Below are positions 24,767-33,441 of a DNA stretch of 64,000 nt, piece by piece. The stretch's first letter is position 1. Each line of letters begins with the position of its first letter. A model generated the notes under the pieces. It had not been told where the DNA came from. It saw only the letters and a list, made by a program, of their open reading frames with translations, and ran no database searches. The translations under genes and the position numbers were made by a program. The stretch is from Bradyrhizobium sp. 138. Lineage in GTDB: Bacteria > Pseudomonadota > Alphaproteobacteria > Rhizobiales > Xanthobacteraceae. The stretch spans positions 248,001 through 312,000 of the forward strand of contig NZ_JADPKT010000033.1 of NCBI RefSeq assembly GCF_023074075.1. Reading direction: 5' to 3'.

Positions 24767-26080
24767 TCAGCGCTCCTTGAATGCACGCTCCGCCTGATCG
24801 TGCAGCGGCTTGAGCAGGTAAGACAGCGCGGTCCGGCCAGCCGTCTTGATGAAGACCTCGACCGGCATTCCTGGCAGCAGCTTGGCCGAGCCGAGCTTCG
24901 CCAGCTCCTCCGGCTTCAGCAGGATGCGGCCCGTGTAGTAACTCGTGCCCGCGCGCTGATCCTGCGTGATATCTGCCGAGACCATGCTGACCTCTCCGTC
25001 AATCTCCGGAGTGGTCTTCTGGTTAAACGCTGCGAAACGCATTGTCGCGGTCTGCCCCACATAGACCTGGTCGATGTCGCGCGGTGCAATCTTGACCTCG
25101 ACGGCAAGCGAGTCCGCGTCAGGCACGATCAGCATGATCTGCTCGCCGGGTGAGATGACCCCGCCGACCGTGTGGACGCTAAGCTCGTGGACGCGGCCGG
25201 TCTGTGGCGCCCTGATATCGATCCTATGCAATTGATCGACCGCCGCAGTCTTGCGCTCGCCCAGTTCGGAGAGTTTAGAGCGCGTTTCGATCAGGTCCTT
25301 GCCGACTTCTGTCCGCAGGTCCTGGTCGATCTGAATGATCTGGAGGCCGATTTCGGAGATCTTGCCTTTCGATTGCGCAATCATGCCGGCCAATTGGCTG
25401 CGCTCGCCTTCGATGCGCGCAGAGTCGCGCTCGAGGGAATTAAGCCGGGTGATCGGCACCAGATTCTTCTGCCAGAGGCTGCGCACGCCCTCCAGCTCCT
25501 GGCGGATGAATTCGACTTCCTTCTGCTTGGCCTCGGTCTGCCCCGTATAGCCCTTGATTTCGTTCTCCAGCTGCGCGCTTTTCTCTTGCAACTGCGCTTT
25601 TTGGCCGCTCCTTGCCTGACGACGAAGGTCGAACAGCTTCCGCTCCGCAGTGATTGCACGGCTCGCCTCGGAGTTGCTCTCCTTGGCTCGGTCGAGCAGC
25701 ACCCTGGGAAACACCACTTGCTCGGCACCATCGCGCTCGGCCTCGAGACGAGCCTGACGCGCGAGCAGCTCATCGATGCTGTTGGTGACGATGGTCGCAT
25801 TGGCGAGCGTCTGAGTCTCGTCGAGGCGGATCAAAACGTCGCCTGCATTGACCCGATCGCCCTGGCGCACGCGCAACTCGCCCACGATCCCGCCCGTGGC
25901 GTGCTGAACTTTCTTGACGCTCGAGTCCACCACGACCACGCCCTGGGCGATCACCGCGCCCGACAACTGGCTCGTTGTCGCCCAACCGCCGATCCCAAAT
26001 GTCACCAGACCGAACATGATCATACCCACGATCATGTAACGCTGGATGGACTGCATCGCCGGCGCCACCTGGCCGTTCAT
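24767..26080 (-). CDS. HlyD-family type I secretion periplasmic adaptor
   Basis: A 437-residue membrane fusion protein. One N-terminal transmembrane segment ('RYMIVGMIMFGLVTFGIGGW') is followed by a lipoyl half-motif ('GIVGELRVRQGDRVNAGDVL'), a long coiled-coil hairpin (~residues 110-290, Glu/Lys/Gln-rich), the second lipoyl half ('IRAPQTGRVHELSVHTVGG') and the beta-barrel with 'GMPVEVFIKTAGRTALSYLL', the usual C-terminal mark of PrtE/HlyD proteins. It links the inner-membrane ABC transporter to an outer-membrane TolC channel. Its ATG at 26080 overlaps the ABC stop by 4 bases, so they are translationally coupled. The channel gene is not in the window. Confidence 0.93.
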   Translation of the reverse strand: MNGQVAPAMQSIQRYMIVGMIMFGLVTFGIGGWATTSQLSGAVIAQGVVVVDSSVKKVQHATGGIVGELRVRQGDRVNAGDVLIRLDETQTLANATIVTNSIDELLARQARLEAERDGAEQVVFPRVLLDRAKESNSEASRAITAERKLFDLRRQARSGQKAQLQEKSAQLENEIKGYTGQTEAKQKEVEFIRQELEGVRSLWQKNLVPITRLNSLERDSARIEGERSQLAGMIAQSKGKISEIGLQIIQIDQDLRTEVGKDLIETRSKLSELGERKTAAVDQLHRIDIRAPQTGRVHELSVHTVGGVISPGEQIMLIVPDADSLAVEVKIAPRDIDQVYVGQTATMRFAAFNQKTTPEIDGEVSMVSADITQDQRAGTSYYTGRILLKPEELAKLGSAKLLPGMPVEVFIKTAGRTALSYLLKPLHDQAERAFKER

Positions 26081-28011
26081 CGGTTGCCTCCTTGAGCTTC
26101 CGCTACCACCTTGAGTGGCACGGGACTTCGCAATACTTTCTTCAGGACTTCCTCTCTCTTGCCGAAGGACTGAACTCTGCCTTCCCCGAGGCACAAGACA
26201 TGATCGACGGCTTCAAGCGCCTTCGGACGATGGGCAACAACGACGACAATCCCGCCGCGGCGGCGCACGTTCAGGATCGCCTCGGTTAGTGCCTCCTCCC
26301 CCTCAGCATCGAGATTGGAAGACGGCTCATCGAGCACGACAAGGAACGGTTTTCCGTAGAAGGCACGTGCGAGCCCGATGCGCTGCCGCTGCCCCGCCGA
26401 CAGCGCCAATCCTCCCTCGCCGATTTTCGTGCCGTAGCCATCCGGAAACGAGAGGATAAGATCGTGCGCGCCCGCGGCATGTGCGGCCTCCAGAACAGCG
26501 GCGGCCGTCGCCTGCGGATCGAACCGCGCAATGTTCATCGCAACGCTGCCGTCGAACAATTCCACGTCCTGAGGCAGGTATCCGATGTGCTTGCCGAGGG
26601 CGTCAGAGGACCACTGATCGAGTGCGGCGTTGTCCAGCCGTATCCGGCCTCGAATGCCCGGCCACACCCCAACCAGCGCACGTGCCAGCGTCGATTTGCC
26701 GGACCCGCTCGGCCCAATGATTCCAACTGCCTGCCCGCGCCGCAATTGGAACGACACGTCGTTGACGGTGGGCCGCTCCGAGTTCGGGGCGCCGATAAAG
26801 AGATGCTCGACGGTGAGAGCTTCAACAGGAGGAGGCAATGCCAGCCGTTCTTCCTCGCTGGGGAGAAGCTTCAGCAAAGCATCGAGTCGTTGTCCCGACT
26901 GCCGCGCAGCGACGAACCCTTTCCAGTTCGCAATGGCGAGTTCGACGGGCGCCAAGGCCCGCGCACTGAGGATCGATCCGGCGATGATGATGCCGGCCGT
27001 CGATTCCTGGTTGATGACAAGGACTGCGCCAACGGCAAGAACCAGCGACTGCAGGATTGCCCGGAAGATCTTGGAGGCGCCTCCGAGGCCGTTTGCTACA
27101 TCGCTGGCCCTCTCATGAGCCGCGAGGTACTTCGCGTTGACATCGCGCCACCGCAACGCCGCCTGCTGCCGCATGCCCATGGCCTGCAGAACCTCGGCAT
27201 TTCGTCGGCCCTCGAGCGCGAGTGCCGTTCGCGACACTGCAAGACGGGAGGACGCCTTGGCCGGCCCCCGCGTCCGGGTTTCTGTAAGCACGGTAATGCC
27301 GATCAACACCAACGCGCCAGCCAGCGCAGTGACGCCAATCCAGAAGTGAAAGAGGAAGCAAACGCCGAGATAGATCGGCATCCACGGTAGATCGAAGAGC
27401 GCCGTCGGCCCCCCGCTCGATAGAAAGCTGCGGACCTGATCAAGATCCCGCACCGGCTGCAAGCCGTCGCCATCGGCCCTGGTCTTCAAAGGCAGACGAA
27501 CGAGCGCGTCGAATATGCGAATGCCGAGCCTTTCATCGAAATAGCGGCCGACCCGCGCGCTGATCCTGCTTCTGACGAAGTCGAGCCCACCCTGAAACAG
27601 GTAGAGGACCGCGGCCAGGACCATCAAGGCGATCAGCGTCGGTATGCTGCGCCCGGGCAGCACCCGATCATAGACTTGCAGCATGAAGAAGGAGCCGGTG
27701 AGCATGAGGAGATTGCTCATCCCGCTGAAGGCCGCGAGCGCCCAGAAAATCCGGCGGCAAGACCGCAGGAAAGCCGACATCTCTGACTGCGGCTCCTCAT
27801 AGTTCTCCGCCGGCCGGAAGCGAGCGACGAAGATCCGCTGCCGCAGGGCGTCAACCCAGCGCATTGCCCAGCCGACTAGCCGCGACGTCGGCCGTTCGGC
27901 ATCGTTCGCCAGCTGGCGCCCGGACGACCATAGTCCTGATAAATGCACAAGGGGAATTCGAGAAAGATTCGCAGGCGGGGGGATCACCCCCCGCCGTCCA
28001 ATATCAGTCAT
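26077..28011 (-). CDS. Type I secretion ABC permease/ATPase, PrtD family
   Basis: A 644-residue half-transporter. An N-terminal extension of ~85 residues precedes a six-helix membrane domain ('LLMLTGSFFMLQVYDRVLPG' is the hallmark of PrtD-type exporters), then the ATPase with Walker A 'GIIGPSGSGKSTLARAL', signature 'ALSAGQRQRIGLARAF' and Walker B 'LVVLDEPSSNLD'. It powers export of the adjacent RTX protein through a HlyD-TolC conduit. There is no C39 peptidase domain, as is usual in this branch. The gene is downstream of the RTX gene (95-base gap holding a hairpin) and overlaps the adaptor. A second strong hairpin lies within the first codons. Confidence 0.94.
   Translation of the reverse strand: MTDIGRRGVIPPPANLSRIPLVHLSGLWSSGRQLANDAERPTSRLVGWAMRWVDALRQRIFVARFRPAENYEEPQSEMSAFLRSCRRIFWALAAFSGMSNLLMLTGSFFMLQVYDRVLPGRSIPTLIALMVLAAVLYLFQGGLDFVRSRISARVGRYFDERLGIRIFDALVRLPLKTRADGDGLQPVRDLDQVRSFLSSGGPTALFDLPWMPIYLGVCFLFHFWIGVTALAGALVLIGITVLTETRTRGPAKASSRLAVSRTALALEGRRNAEVLQAMGMRQQAALRWRDVNAKYLAAHERASDVANGLGGASKIFRAILQSLVLAVGAVLVINQESTAGIIIAGSILSARALAPVELAIANWKGFVAARQSGQRLDALLKLLPSEEERLALPPPVEALTVEHLFIGAPNSERPTVNDVSFQLRRGQAVGIIGPSGSGKSTLARALVGVWPGIRGRIRLDNAALDQWSSDALGKHIGYLPQDVELFDGSVAMNIARFDPQATAAAVLEAAHAAGAHDLILSFPDGYGTKIGEGGLALSAGQRQRIGLARAFYGKPFLVVLDEPSSNLDAEGEEALTEAILNVRRRGGIVVVVAHRPKALEAVDHVLCLGEGRVQSFGKREEVLKKVLRSPVPLKVVAEAQGGNR
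27974..27995. promoter_or_regulatory. Strong hairpin within the first codons of the ABC transporter gene
   Basis: A 9-bp perfect GC stem, GGCGGGGGG (27974-27982) with CCCCCCGCC (27987-27995), closes a 4-base ATCA loop. It begins 16 bases inside the gene that starts at 28011. With the intercistronic hairpin at 28040-28066 it brackets the start codon, where folded RNA could limit ribosome loading. Confidence 0.6.
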
Positions 28012-28039
28012 GGCGCCTGCCCTTTAGTGATGCCTTTGT

Positions 28040-28066
28040 CGGGGGATCCCCAAGCGATCCCCCGAG
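28040..28066. promoter_or_regulatory. Intercistronic hairpin between RTX gene and ABC transporter gene
   Basis: A 10-bp perfect stem, TCGGGGGATC (28040-28049) with GATCCCCCGA (28057-28066), closes a 7-base loop. On the minus-strand transcript it lies just upstream of the ABC start at 28011. No U tract follows, so it is more likely a partial attenuator or mRNA-stabilising element than a full terminator. Confidence 0.6.
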
Positions 28067-28106
28067 GCAGTTGTTGAGTACCAGCTCGTGCTAGCTGACC
28101 CGTCTC

Positions 28107-30692
28107 CTACGCGAAGTGGAAGTCGTGGCTGTTCAGCTTGTCGAGCTGCGTATTCTTCAGCGTGAGCGTGTCGCTCCCCGTCGCGATAACGACGTCGTGG
28201 CCTGACTGGGCCGCGTGGGAGAGAACGCTCGCAAAGCTGTCGAACACGCTCTTGCTGAACTCGATCGTGTCGTGAGACGGTCCGCGGGCCGCGAAGTCCT
28301 TGATGACGTCCTGCCCGAAGTTCGACGCAAACTGGAACGTATCCGCCCCCGCTTTGCCAACCATGACATCGTTGCCGGCGGTGCCGGTCAGCGTGTCGCT
28401 GCGGCCCGTGCCGATGATCGCCTCGCCTGAGCTGGTTCCGACCACTTGGCCTGTGGTGTCGACCTGCTCCGCGGTAAAGGCGTGGCTCTTGCCCGACAGG
28501 TCGGAGGTCTGGAAGCTCCACTTGCCGTCGGCACCCGTCGTGGCCGAACCGACCGAGGTCGTGCCGTCAAGCAGCTTGACCTCGCTGTTCGGATCGGCAG
28601 TGCCCTTGATCGTTGCCGTGTGATCCCAATGCTGACGCACATTGGTGACTTCCACCGTTGAGGTGCCGCTGCCGCTGTGCGAGCCAATGGGCGGATCAAT
28701 CGGTTGCGACAAGGCGCTGGTGTTGCCGGCCGCGTCGGTGGCCGTGGCAGTGAAGGTGTGGGACCCGTGCTTGAGATTCGGGGTCGTCACGCTCCAGTCG
28801 CCGTCACTTGCGACGGTCGTCGTGCCGAGCAGGGTCGTGCCCTCATAGAGCTTGATCGAGCTCCCCGCTTCCGCCGTGCCGGATACCGTTGCGCGGTTAT
28901 GTGTGGTGGGATCGCTCAACAGGACGGGAGCATCGGGGGCAGCGGCATCCACCGTGACATCCAACGCAGTCGATGCCTTGCTGGTGACGCCAGAGACCGT
29001 GTCGGTTGCGGTGAAGCTGTGCTTGCCGTCAGGCAGCGCGACGGTCGTGTAGTGCCACGCTCCGCTCGCATCCGCAGTGACGGTGCCGAGCTGGGTCGTG
29101 CCGTCGAGTACTTTGACCATGCTGTTGGCAGCTGCGGTCCCCGCCAGGGTCACCGTCTTGTCGCTCGTGATGTGGTCACCGGCGATACCGGTATCGTTGG
29201 AGAACGAGGCGATCTTCGGCGCGGCAGGCGCAGTGGTGCCGGTGCCCGATGTGCCCGTGCCGGTGGTACCTGTACCCGATGTACCCGAACCGGACGTGCC
29301 GGAACCTGTGGAGCCCGTCGTCGTTCCAGAGCCAATGACGGGATCGACAGCCGTCGACGCAGCGCTGACGTTGCCGGCAACGTCAGTCGCCTTTGCCGTC
29401 AGGACGTGCGAACCGACCGACAATGCGGATGTCGTAGCGCTCCACGCGCCGCTCGAATTGGTTGTCGCCGTCCCGACCTGGGTCGTTCCGTCAAACACCT
29501 TGATTGCGCTGTTCGCTTCAGCGGTCCCCGACAGAACGACCTGATTGGCAGAGTTGACGGTGTCGTTCGCAATCGTCGGTGCAGCTGGCGCCTTGGTGTC
29601 GACGGTGACTGCCACCGCAGCCGATGCCACGCTGGTCTGCCCCGACGAGTTGGTCGCGGTCGCCGTCAGCGTATGCTTCGCATCGGTCAAGACCTTGGTG
29701 ATGTAGTCCCAGCTTCCGGTCGACGTCGCAGTCGCGGTACCGATCTGCGTCGAACCGTCATAGACCTTCACGGTGCTGCCAGCCGCGGCGGTGCCGTGCA
29801 GGGTGATCTGGCTGGCGTCAGTGATGCCGTCGCCAGTCTTGCCCGTATCGGGTGACCAGGATGCGATCGTCGGCGCTGCCGGGACTTCGGGCGTTGCGGG
29901 AGGCATCGTCGGTGAGGTCGTGGTCGTACCGCTGTTTGCCGACGTGTTGAGCGTCGACGCCAACTGCGCGCCGTCCGTGTAATTCCCGGAGAACACCGAA
30001 TTGTTTCCGCGGATCAACGCGTCACCGTATTGCGCGCCGCCAATGTGATTGTTGGTGAACGACACACCGGTGATCGAGGCAGTACCCAGATTGGAGTCGG
30101 CGTATACGGTGTAGGCGCCACCGGTCAGCAGGTTATTGGTGACCGTGACATTCGAGACCGGCCCGAAGTCGTTGTCGATCATCACCGCCGAGGTCCACCC
30201 CCACTGGTTGATGATCGAGTTGCCGCTGATCTGAATGTTGGAGAGGCCTCCGTCGATCTGGATGCCGTCATAGTGAGGCGATCCGCCTGCCTGGAGATCG
30301 TGAATGTAGTTGCCCTGGATGACGGAGTTGCTACCCGGAACGATACCATTCTCGACATTGAAGATGTTGTTGCCGATGAACGTGCCGCTTCCCATGATGC
30401 CCTGATTACCAGTGCCATCCGGTGCGCGACCGGTGCCATCGATAGTGCAATTCTGGACCACCGCTCCCGAGACTCCGGAATCAATCGTCACCCCAGCCCA
30501 ACCGCCGGATGTGATCTTGCAGTTCTCAAGAGTCACATTGTCCGCCTTGATGTAGACGCTGCCGGTGATGTTCAGTCCGGAAACCACCGCTCCCGCCTGC
30601 GTGATGACCACATCTCCAGAAGGAGTGAGCGTTACCCCCGCCGGCACCCCGGTGTTCGTCGCGTCAGGCCATGCGTTCGTTGTCGTTGCCAA
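28107..30692 (-). CDS. Type I-secreted beta-helix / Ig-like / RTX surface protein
   Basis: An 861-residue exported protein. Residues 1-245 form a right-handed parallel beta-helix ('DGTGNQGIMGSGTFIGNNIF', 'SPHYDGIQIDGGLSNIQISG'), the fold of many polysaccharide lyases and epimerases. Residues ~272-750 hold about five Ig-like domains of the 'GTAEANSAIKVFDGTTQVGT' type, split by a Ser-Gly-Thr linker. The C-terminus has a hemolysin-type calcium-binding repeat ('GTAGNDVMVGKAGADTFQF') and ends 'NSHDFHFA', a typical uncleaved type I signal. No N-terminal signal peptide is present. The start codon is TTG with GGAGAA upstream. It is the first gene of the unit that continues with the ABC transporter and adaptor, so it is their likely cargo. 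Confidence 0.9.
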   Translation of the reverse strand: MATTTNAWPDATNTGVPAGVTLTPSGDVVITQAGAVVSGLNITGSVYIKADNVTLENCKITSGGWAGVTIDSGVSGAVVQNCTIDGTGRAPDGTGNQGIMGSGTFIGNNIFNVENGIVPGSNSVIQGNYIHDLQAGGSPHYDGIQIDGGLSNIQISGNSIINQWGWTSAVMIDNDFGPVSNVTVTNNLLTGGAYTVYADSNLGTASITGVSFTNNHIGGAQYGDALIRGNNSVFSGNYTDGAQLASTLNTSANSGTTTTSPTMPPATPEVPAAPTIASWSPDTGKTGDGITDASQITLHGTAAAGSTVKVYDGSTQIGTATATSTGSWDYITKVLTDAKHTLTATATNSSGQTSVASAAVAVTVDTKAPAAPTIANDTVNSANQVVLSGTAEANSAIKVFDGTTQVGTATTNSSGAWSATTSALSVGSHVLTAKATDVAGNVSAASTAVDPVIGSGTTTGSTGSGTSGSGTSGTGTTGTGTSGTGTTAPAAPKIASFSNDTGIAGDHITSDKTVTLAGTAAANSMVKVLDGTTQLGTVTADASGAWHYTTVALPDGKHSFTATDTVSGVTSKASTALDVTVDAAAPDAPVLLSDPTTHNRATVSGTAEAGSSIKLYEGTTLLGTTTVASDGDWSVTTPNLKHGSHTFTATATDAAGNTSALSQPIDPPIGSHSGSGTSTVEVTNVRQHWDHTATIKGTADPNSEVKLLDGTTSVGSATTGADGKWSFQTSDLSGKSHAFTAEQVDTTGQVVGTSSGEAIIGTGRSDTLTGTAGNDVMVGKAGADTFQFASNFGQDVIKDFAARGPSHDTIEFSKSVFDSFASVLSHAAQSGHDVVIATGSDTLTLKNTQLDKLNSHDFHFA

Positions 30693-31312
30693 AATAGTTT
30701 CTCCGTCTTCTCTGTATTATCCCCGTTAATTAACACCAGCGCATATTGCGAGTTTGCGCTCTCGATTTAATCGCGATCGCGTCGCGCCAGGTGCCGTGCT
30801 TGCGCGGCGTTAGTGGTCGTCTGCAGACGGCCTTTTTTTGACGAGACCACGGCTCCGCCAAGGTCATTTCGCCGCAAGCGATGCCAGATTCCTGTTTCCG
30901 GAAATACAGCGAAGAAATCTACCTTACGGAAATTAAACGCGATTTCGTTTCAGCTGCGATCAAACGACGGAAAAATATGCGTGCGCCACACTTCACAGAA
31001 AAATTCTTTCAAGTTCATCGATCGCAACGGTCGAGCGGCTCCGAGATCGACTCCCGCTCAACGTTGATGCACATTAAATAAACCAACGAATGTATAATCA
31101 TCGAAGACTGCGCATTATTAAATTCGACTCGCAAATGCCTTCTGCAGCAGACTGCAGCGCGACAGTCGGTTCGAATTTGCCGTGCTGCTTCGTTGGCTGA
31201 GATGCGCGCCTACCGACGGCGCCAGACACGATGCGGGATGACTGGTGAATGGGCTTGAGTGACAAAGCGGAGCGGCCTGACTTCACCAGGCAACGTCGAA
31301 GCACCGCCTGAT
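30693..31312. promoter_or_regulatory. 620-base gap upstream of the RTX gene with AT motifs
   Basis: Near the RTX start lie 'cccgttaattaacacc' (about 30722) and 'ctcgatttaatcgcgatcgc' (about 30762), and near 31070-31130 'cacattaaataaac' and 'cattattaaattcg'. These match the motif seen in other gaps. A plus-strand terminator sits at 30815-30839. No convincing protein-coding gene is seen; short readings lack a ribosome site and homology-like content. Confidence 0.5.
30815..30839 (+). terminator. Rho-independent terminator without an obvious upstream gene
   Basis: A stem centred on the palindrome CGTCTGCAGACG (30818-30829), extended by GG and CC on its flanks, is followed directly by seven T residues (30833-30839). 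This is a textbook plus-strand terminator. The nearest gene to the left, the RTX gene, is on the minus strand and starts at 30692, so any transcript ended here must begin within about 120 bases to the left: a small RNA candidate. Confidence 0.75.
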
Positions 31313-32080
31313 CTAAGTCTTCCGGCACAAAAATACTTTTTCACCGCGGATGAGGCCATATTGCGCAACTTGCGGCTCGACCGCCGTATACTCGTCGACG
31401 ACGAAGCCCGCACGTTCGAGCCGGCGCCGGAAATCACGACCGAAGAAGCGGACGTGATCATGCTGGTTGAAATACAGTATGCGATCTTCTTCTGTTTTTT
31501 GCCTCGACCGATCCTCGAACGTTTCTTGCCACCCCTCAATAAGCGGAATCATGGCGATCAGCGTCCCGCCGTTACGCAAGATCCGAAAGAGCTCGGGCAT
31601 GGCCAGGCGATCGTTCACGTGCTCGAGGATATGACAGCAGATGATCAGATCGAACCTGTCATTTTCGAGGTCTATCTTTTCGATATTGACGTCGAGATCA
31701 GCGCCTTTTCCTCCGAACTCGCAGGTGACGTAACTGCGCGGCGCTCTCGCCTTGATATAGCCCGTGAGCCCCTTTTCAGGCGCGAAGTGGAGTACGTCCT
31801 TCCCCGTAAACAGGCTCTGCTCGGCGTCGCAGAGCGCCAACAACCGGTGCCGCTCGTGCGACAGACAATTCGGACAGAGCGAGTCGAAGTTGATTCCCAA
31901 TGCTAGCGGATTTGCGTACGCGAAAAATCGGCCTCGATATCCACATACCGAGCAGGTTCTCTCAAATCGTCCGAACAGGAAACGGATCGTCCGAAGCCCG
32001 CTGCGTAGTGACCAGACATAAGGTCGCAAACGTCCCTTGATGCCGCCGATCGACGATGATGCCACGTCAAAATTGCCCAT
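31313..32080 (-). CDS. SAM-dependent methyltransferase with N-terminal zinc-ribbon-like cluster
   Basis: A 255-residue protein. Residues ~42-80 contain Cys-x2-Cys pairs ('CSVCGYRG' and 'CPNCLSHERHR'), a likely zinc-binding finger. The class I methyltransferase core follows ('VLHFAPEKGLTGYIKA', 'DLIICCHILEHVND', 'ELFRILRNGGTLIAMIPL'). The motif I glycine loop is degenerate ('FAPEKGL'). Such proteins occur in polysaccharide clusters and probably methylate a glycan or its precursor. The ATG at 32080 has GGGAG upstream; it overlaps the end of the upstream polymerase-like gene by 14 bases, so they are one unit. Confidence 0.82.
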   Translation of the reverse strand: MGNFDVASSSIGGIKGRLRPYVWSLRSGLRTIRFLFGRFERTCSVCGYRGRFFAYANPLALGINFDSLCPNCLSHERHRLLALCDAEQSLFTGKDVLHFAPEKGLTGYIKARAPRSYVTCEFGGKGADLDVNIEKIDLENDRFDLIICCHILEHVNDRLAMPELFRILRNGGTLIAMIPLIEGWQETFEDRSRQKTEEDRILYFNQHDHVRFFGRDFRRRLERAGFVVDEYTAVEPQVAQYGLIRGEKVFLCRKT

Positions 32081-33362
32081 CTTGCGCTCCCGACATCTGC
32101 CATTCCCTGAGCGAAGCACGCACACCGATGCAAACGCCCCAAAACGTCCACATGTAGTTCCAGAAATGCACCGTCAAACCGGTGAACAGGAAGACGATGC
32201 AGGCTATCGTAAATCCCGTCTGAATCTTAGTTGGACGGCACCCGGGCACTGGCAATACCGCCGAGAGATTCAAAACGATCAGCAGGATGGTGACCGGTAC
32301 GCCGTAATGAAGGCTCGTGACGAGCCACACGCTGTCGACGGTCCGGTCGAGTAGATAATAGCCGAACGTCACGAATCCGGCTCCCGTGAGGGGCGACTGC
32401 CAGACCTGCGCCGAGACGGCGTCCCAGATCATGAGGCGATAGAAACCCGTTTGAGGCTCCAGGGTTGCGTGTGACAGCAGCCAGCTGAGAGGGTTGTTTG
32501 TCATAATGGTGATGGCCACCAGGAACGTGCCCGCCCCGGTCCAAAGGAGATGCCATCGCCAGGGGAAGCGACACAACAACCGGTCGTAGGCGCAGCTCGA
32601 CATGACGAGGACCATTCCCATGACGGCTGCCGAAGATAGCGACAGCATTCCGCCGAAGAAGCACAGACAGGCCCACGACAGCCGCTTGATGGCGCTTGTC
32701 GCCGAGCACAGCACGATGGCAGCAGCCAGCGAACAGAACACGCCATAGAGAATAGGATGATCGAATGTCGATATTGCGCGTCGCAAACCTGCTCGTACTC
32801 CATCTGCGCTCGACGTGCCGTCGTCCACGAACGCCTCAGGCTGCGGCATGAGTGCCGCCATGATCTCGCGGATGATCCAATGCCCCGTCAACACGTCCGC
32901 CAACGCAACGCATATCGCAATCGCCGTGAATGTCTTGATCAGACGAATGAACCGCTGGACCGCTGACGGCTGCAGAACGAAGGCTCGCGCGACAAAATAT
33001 GCTCCGACAAAATCGAGGGCCTCTGCAACAGCGGAAAACGCCGATTGCGGTCCGGCGGCATAACCGGCCGCTCCCACCATGGCGAGCGCAAGCGTCCCCG
33101 CGAGCCCGTCCGACAGCAAGAGCCGCCGGCTTGGCTGCAATAGCCGCGCAACCGCCGGCAACAGCAGGACTACGATGCTTATCCTGGTCGGCGTCAGCTT
33201 TGCCCCTGCGATCAGCACCTGCAGGCTCGACGGCAACACGATGCCCATCAGAAGGAGCGGGACGGCCAGACTGGCGCGTTGGCGAATTGTCGATTGGAAT
33301 CCGGCCGCCGTCCCGCGAATACGCGGCTGCCCCGCGAGGAGAGCGCCGCCAGGATAGCTCAT
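32067..33362 (-). CDS. O-antigen ligase/polymerase-like (Wzy/ExoQ) membrane protein
   Basis: A 431-residue integral membrane protein with about 10-12 hydrophobic helices, for example 'RISIVVLLLPAVARLL', 'LYGVFCSLAAAIVLCS' and 'TIACIVFLFTGLTVHFWNY'. A long loop between late helices with Arg and His ('SHATLEPQTGFYRLMIWDAV') is typical of the Wzy_C/O-antigen ligase family, where it holds the lipid-linked sugar. It either polymerises repeat units or joins them to a carrier at the periplasmic face. The ATG at 33362 is chosen; a reading from 33476 adds a hydrophilic, unlikely N-terminus. It belongs with the flippase at 43801 in a Wzx/Wzy scheme. Confidence 0.84.
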   Translation of the reverse strand: MSYPGGALLAGQPRIRGTAAGFQSTIRQRASLAVPLLLMGIVLPSSLQVLIAGAKLTPTRISIVVLLLPAVARLLQPSRRLLLSDGLAGTLALAMVGAAGYAAGPQSAFSAVAEALDFVGAYFVARAFVLQPSAVQRFIRLIKTFTAIAICVALADVLTGHWIIREIMAALMPQPEAFVDDGTSSADGVRAGLRRAISTFDHPILYGVFCSLAAAIVLCSATSAIKRLSWACLCFFGGMLSLSSAAVMGMVLVMSSCAYDRLLCRFPWRWHLLWTGAGTFLVAITIMTNNPLSWLLSHATLEPQTGFYRLMIWDAVSAQVWQSPLTGAGFVTFGYYLLDRTVDSVWLVTSLHYGVPVTILLIVLNLSAVLPVPGCRPTKIQTGFTIACIVFLFTGLTVHFWNYMWTFWGVCIGVRASLREWQMSGAQDGQF

Positions 33363-33441
33363 GAGGCGGTCTCCCTGGACAGGCCGGACCGGGCCATTAG
33401 ATCCGACAAGCGTTTCAGTTGGTGCGGAGCGCGCTGGGGCT

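Noticed and set aside
28107..30692. LapG cleavage site in the RTX protein
   Set aside because: An Ala-Ala-Gly occurs near residue 310, inside an Ig-like domain ('GTAAAGSTV'), not in an N-terminal retention module, so it is not evidence of LapG targeting. The same holds for 'SAAAGF' near residue 165 of the giant adhesin.
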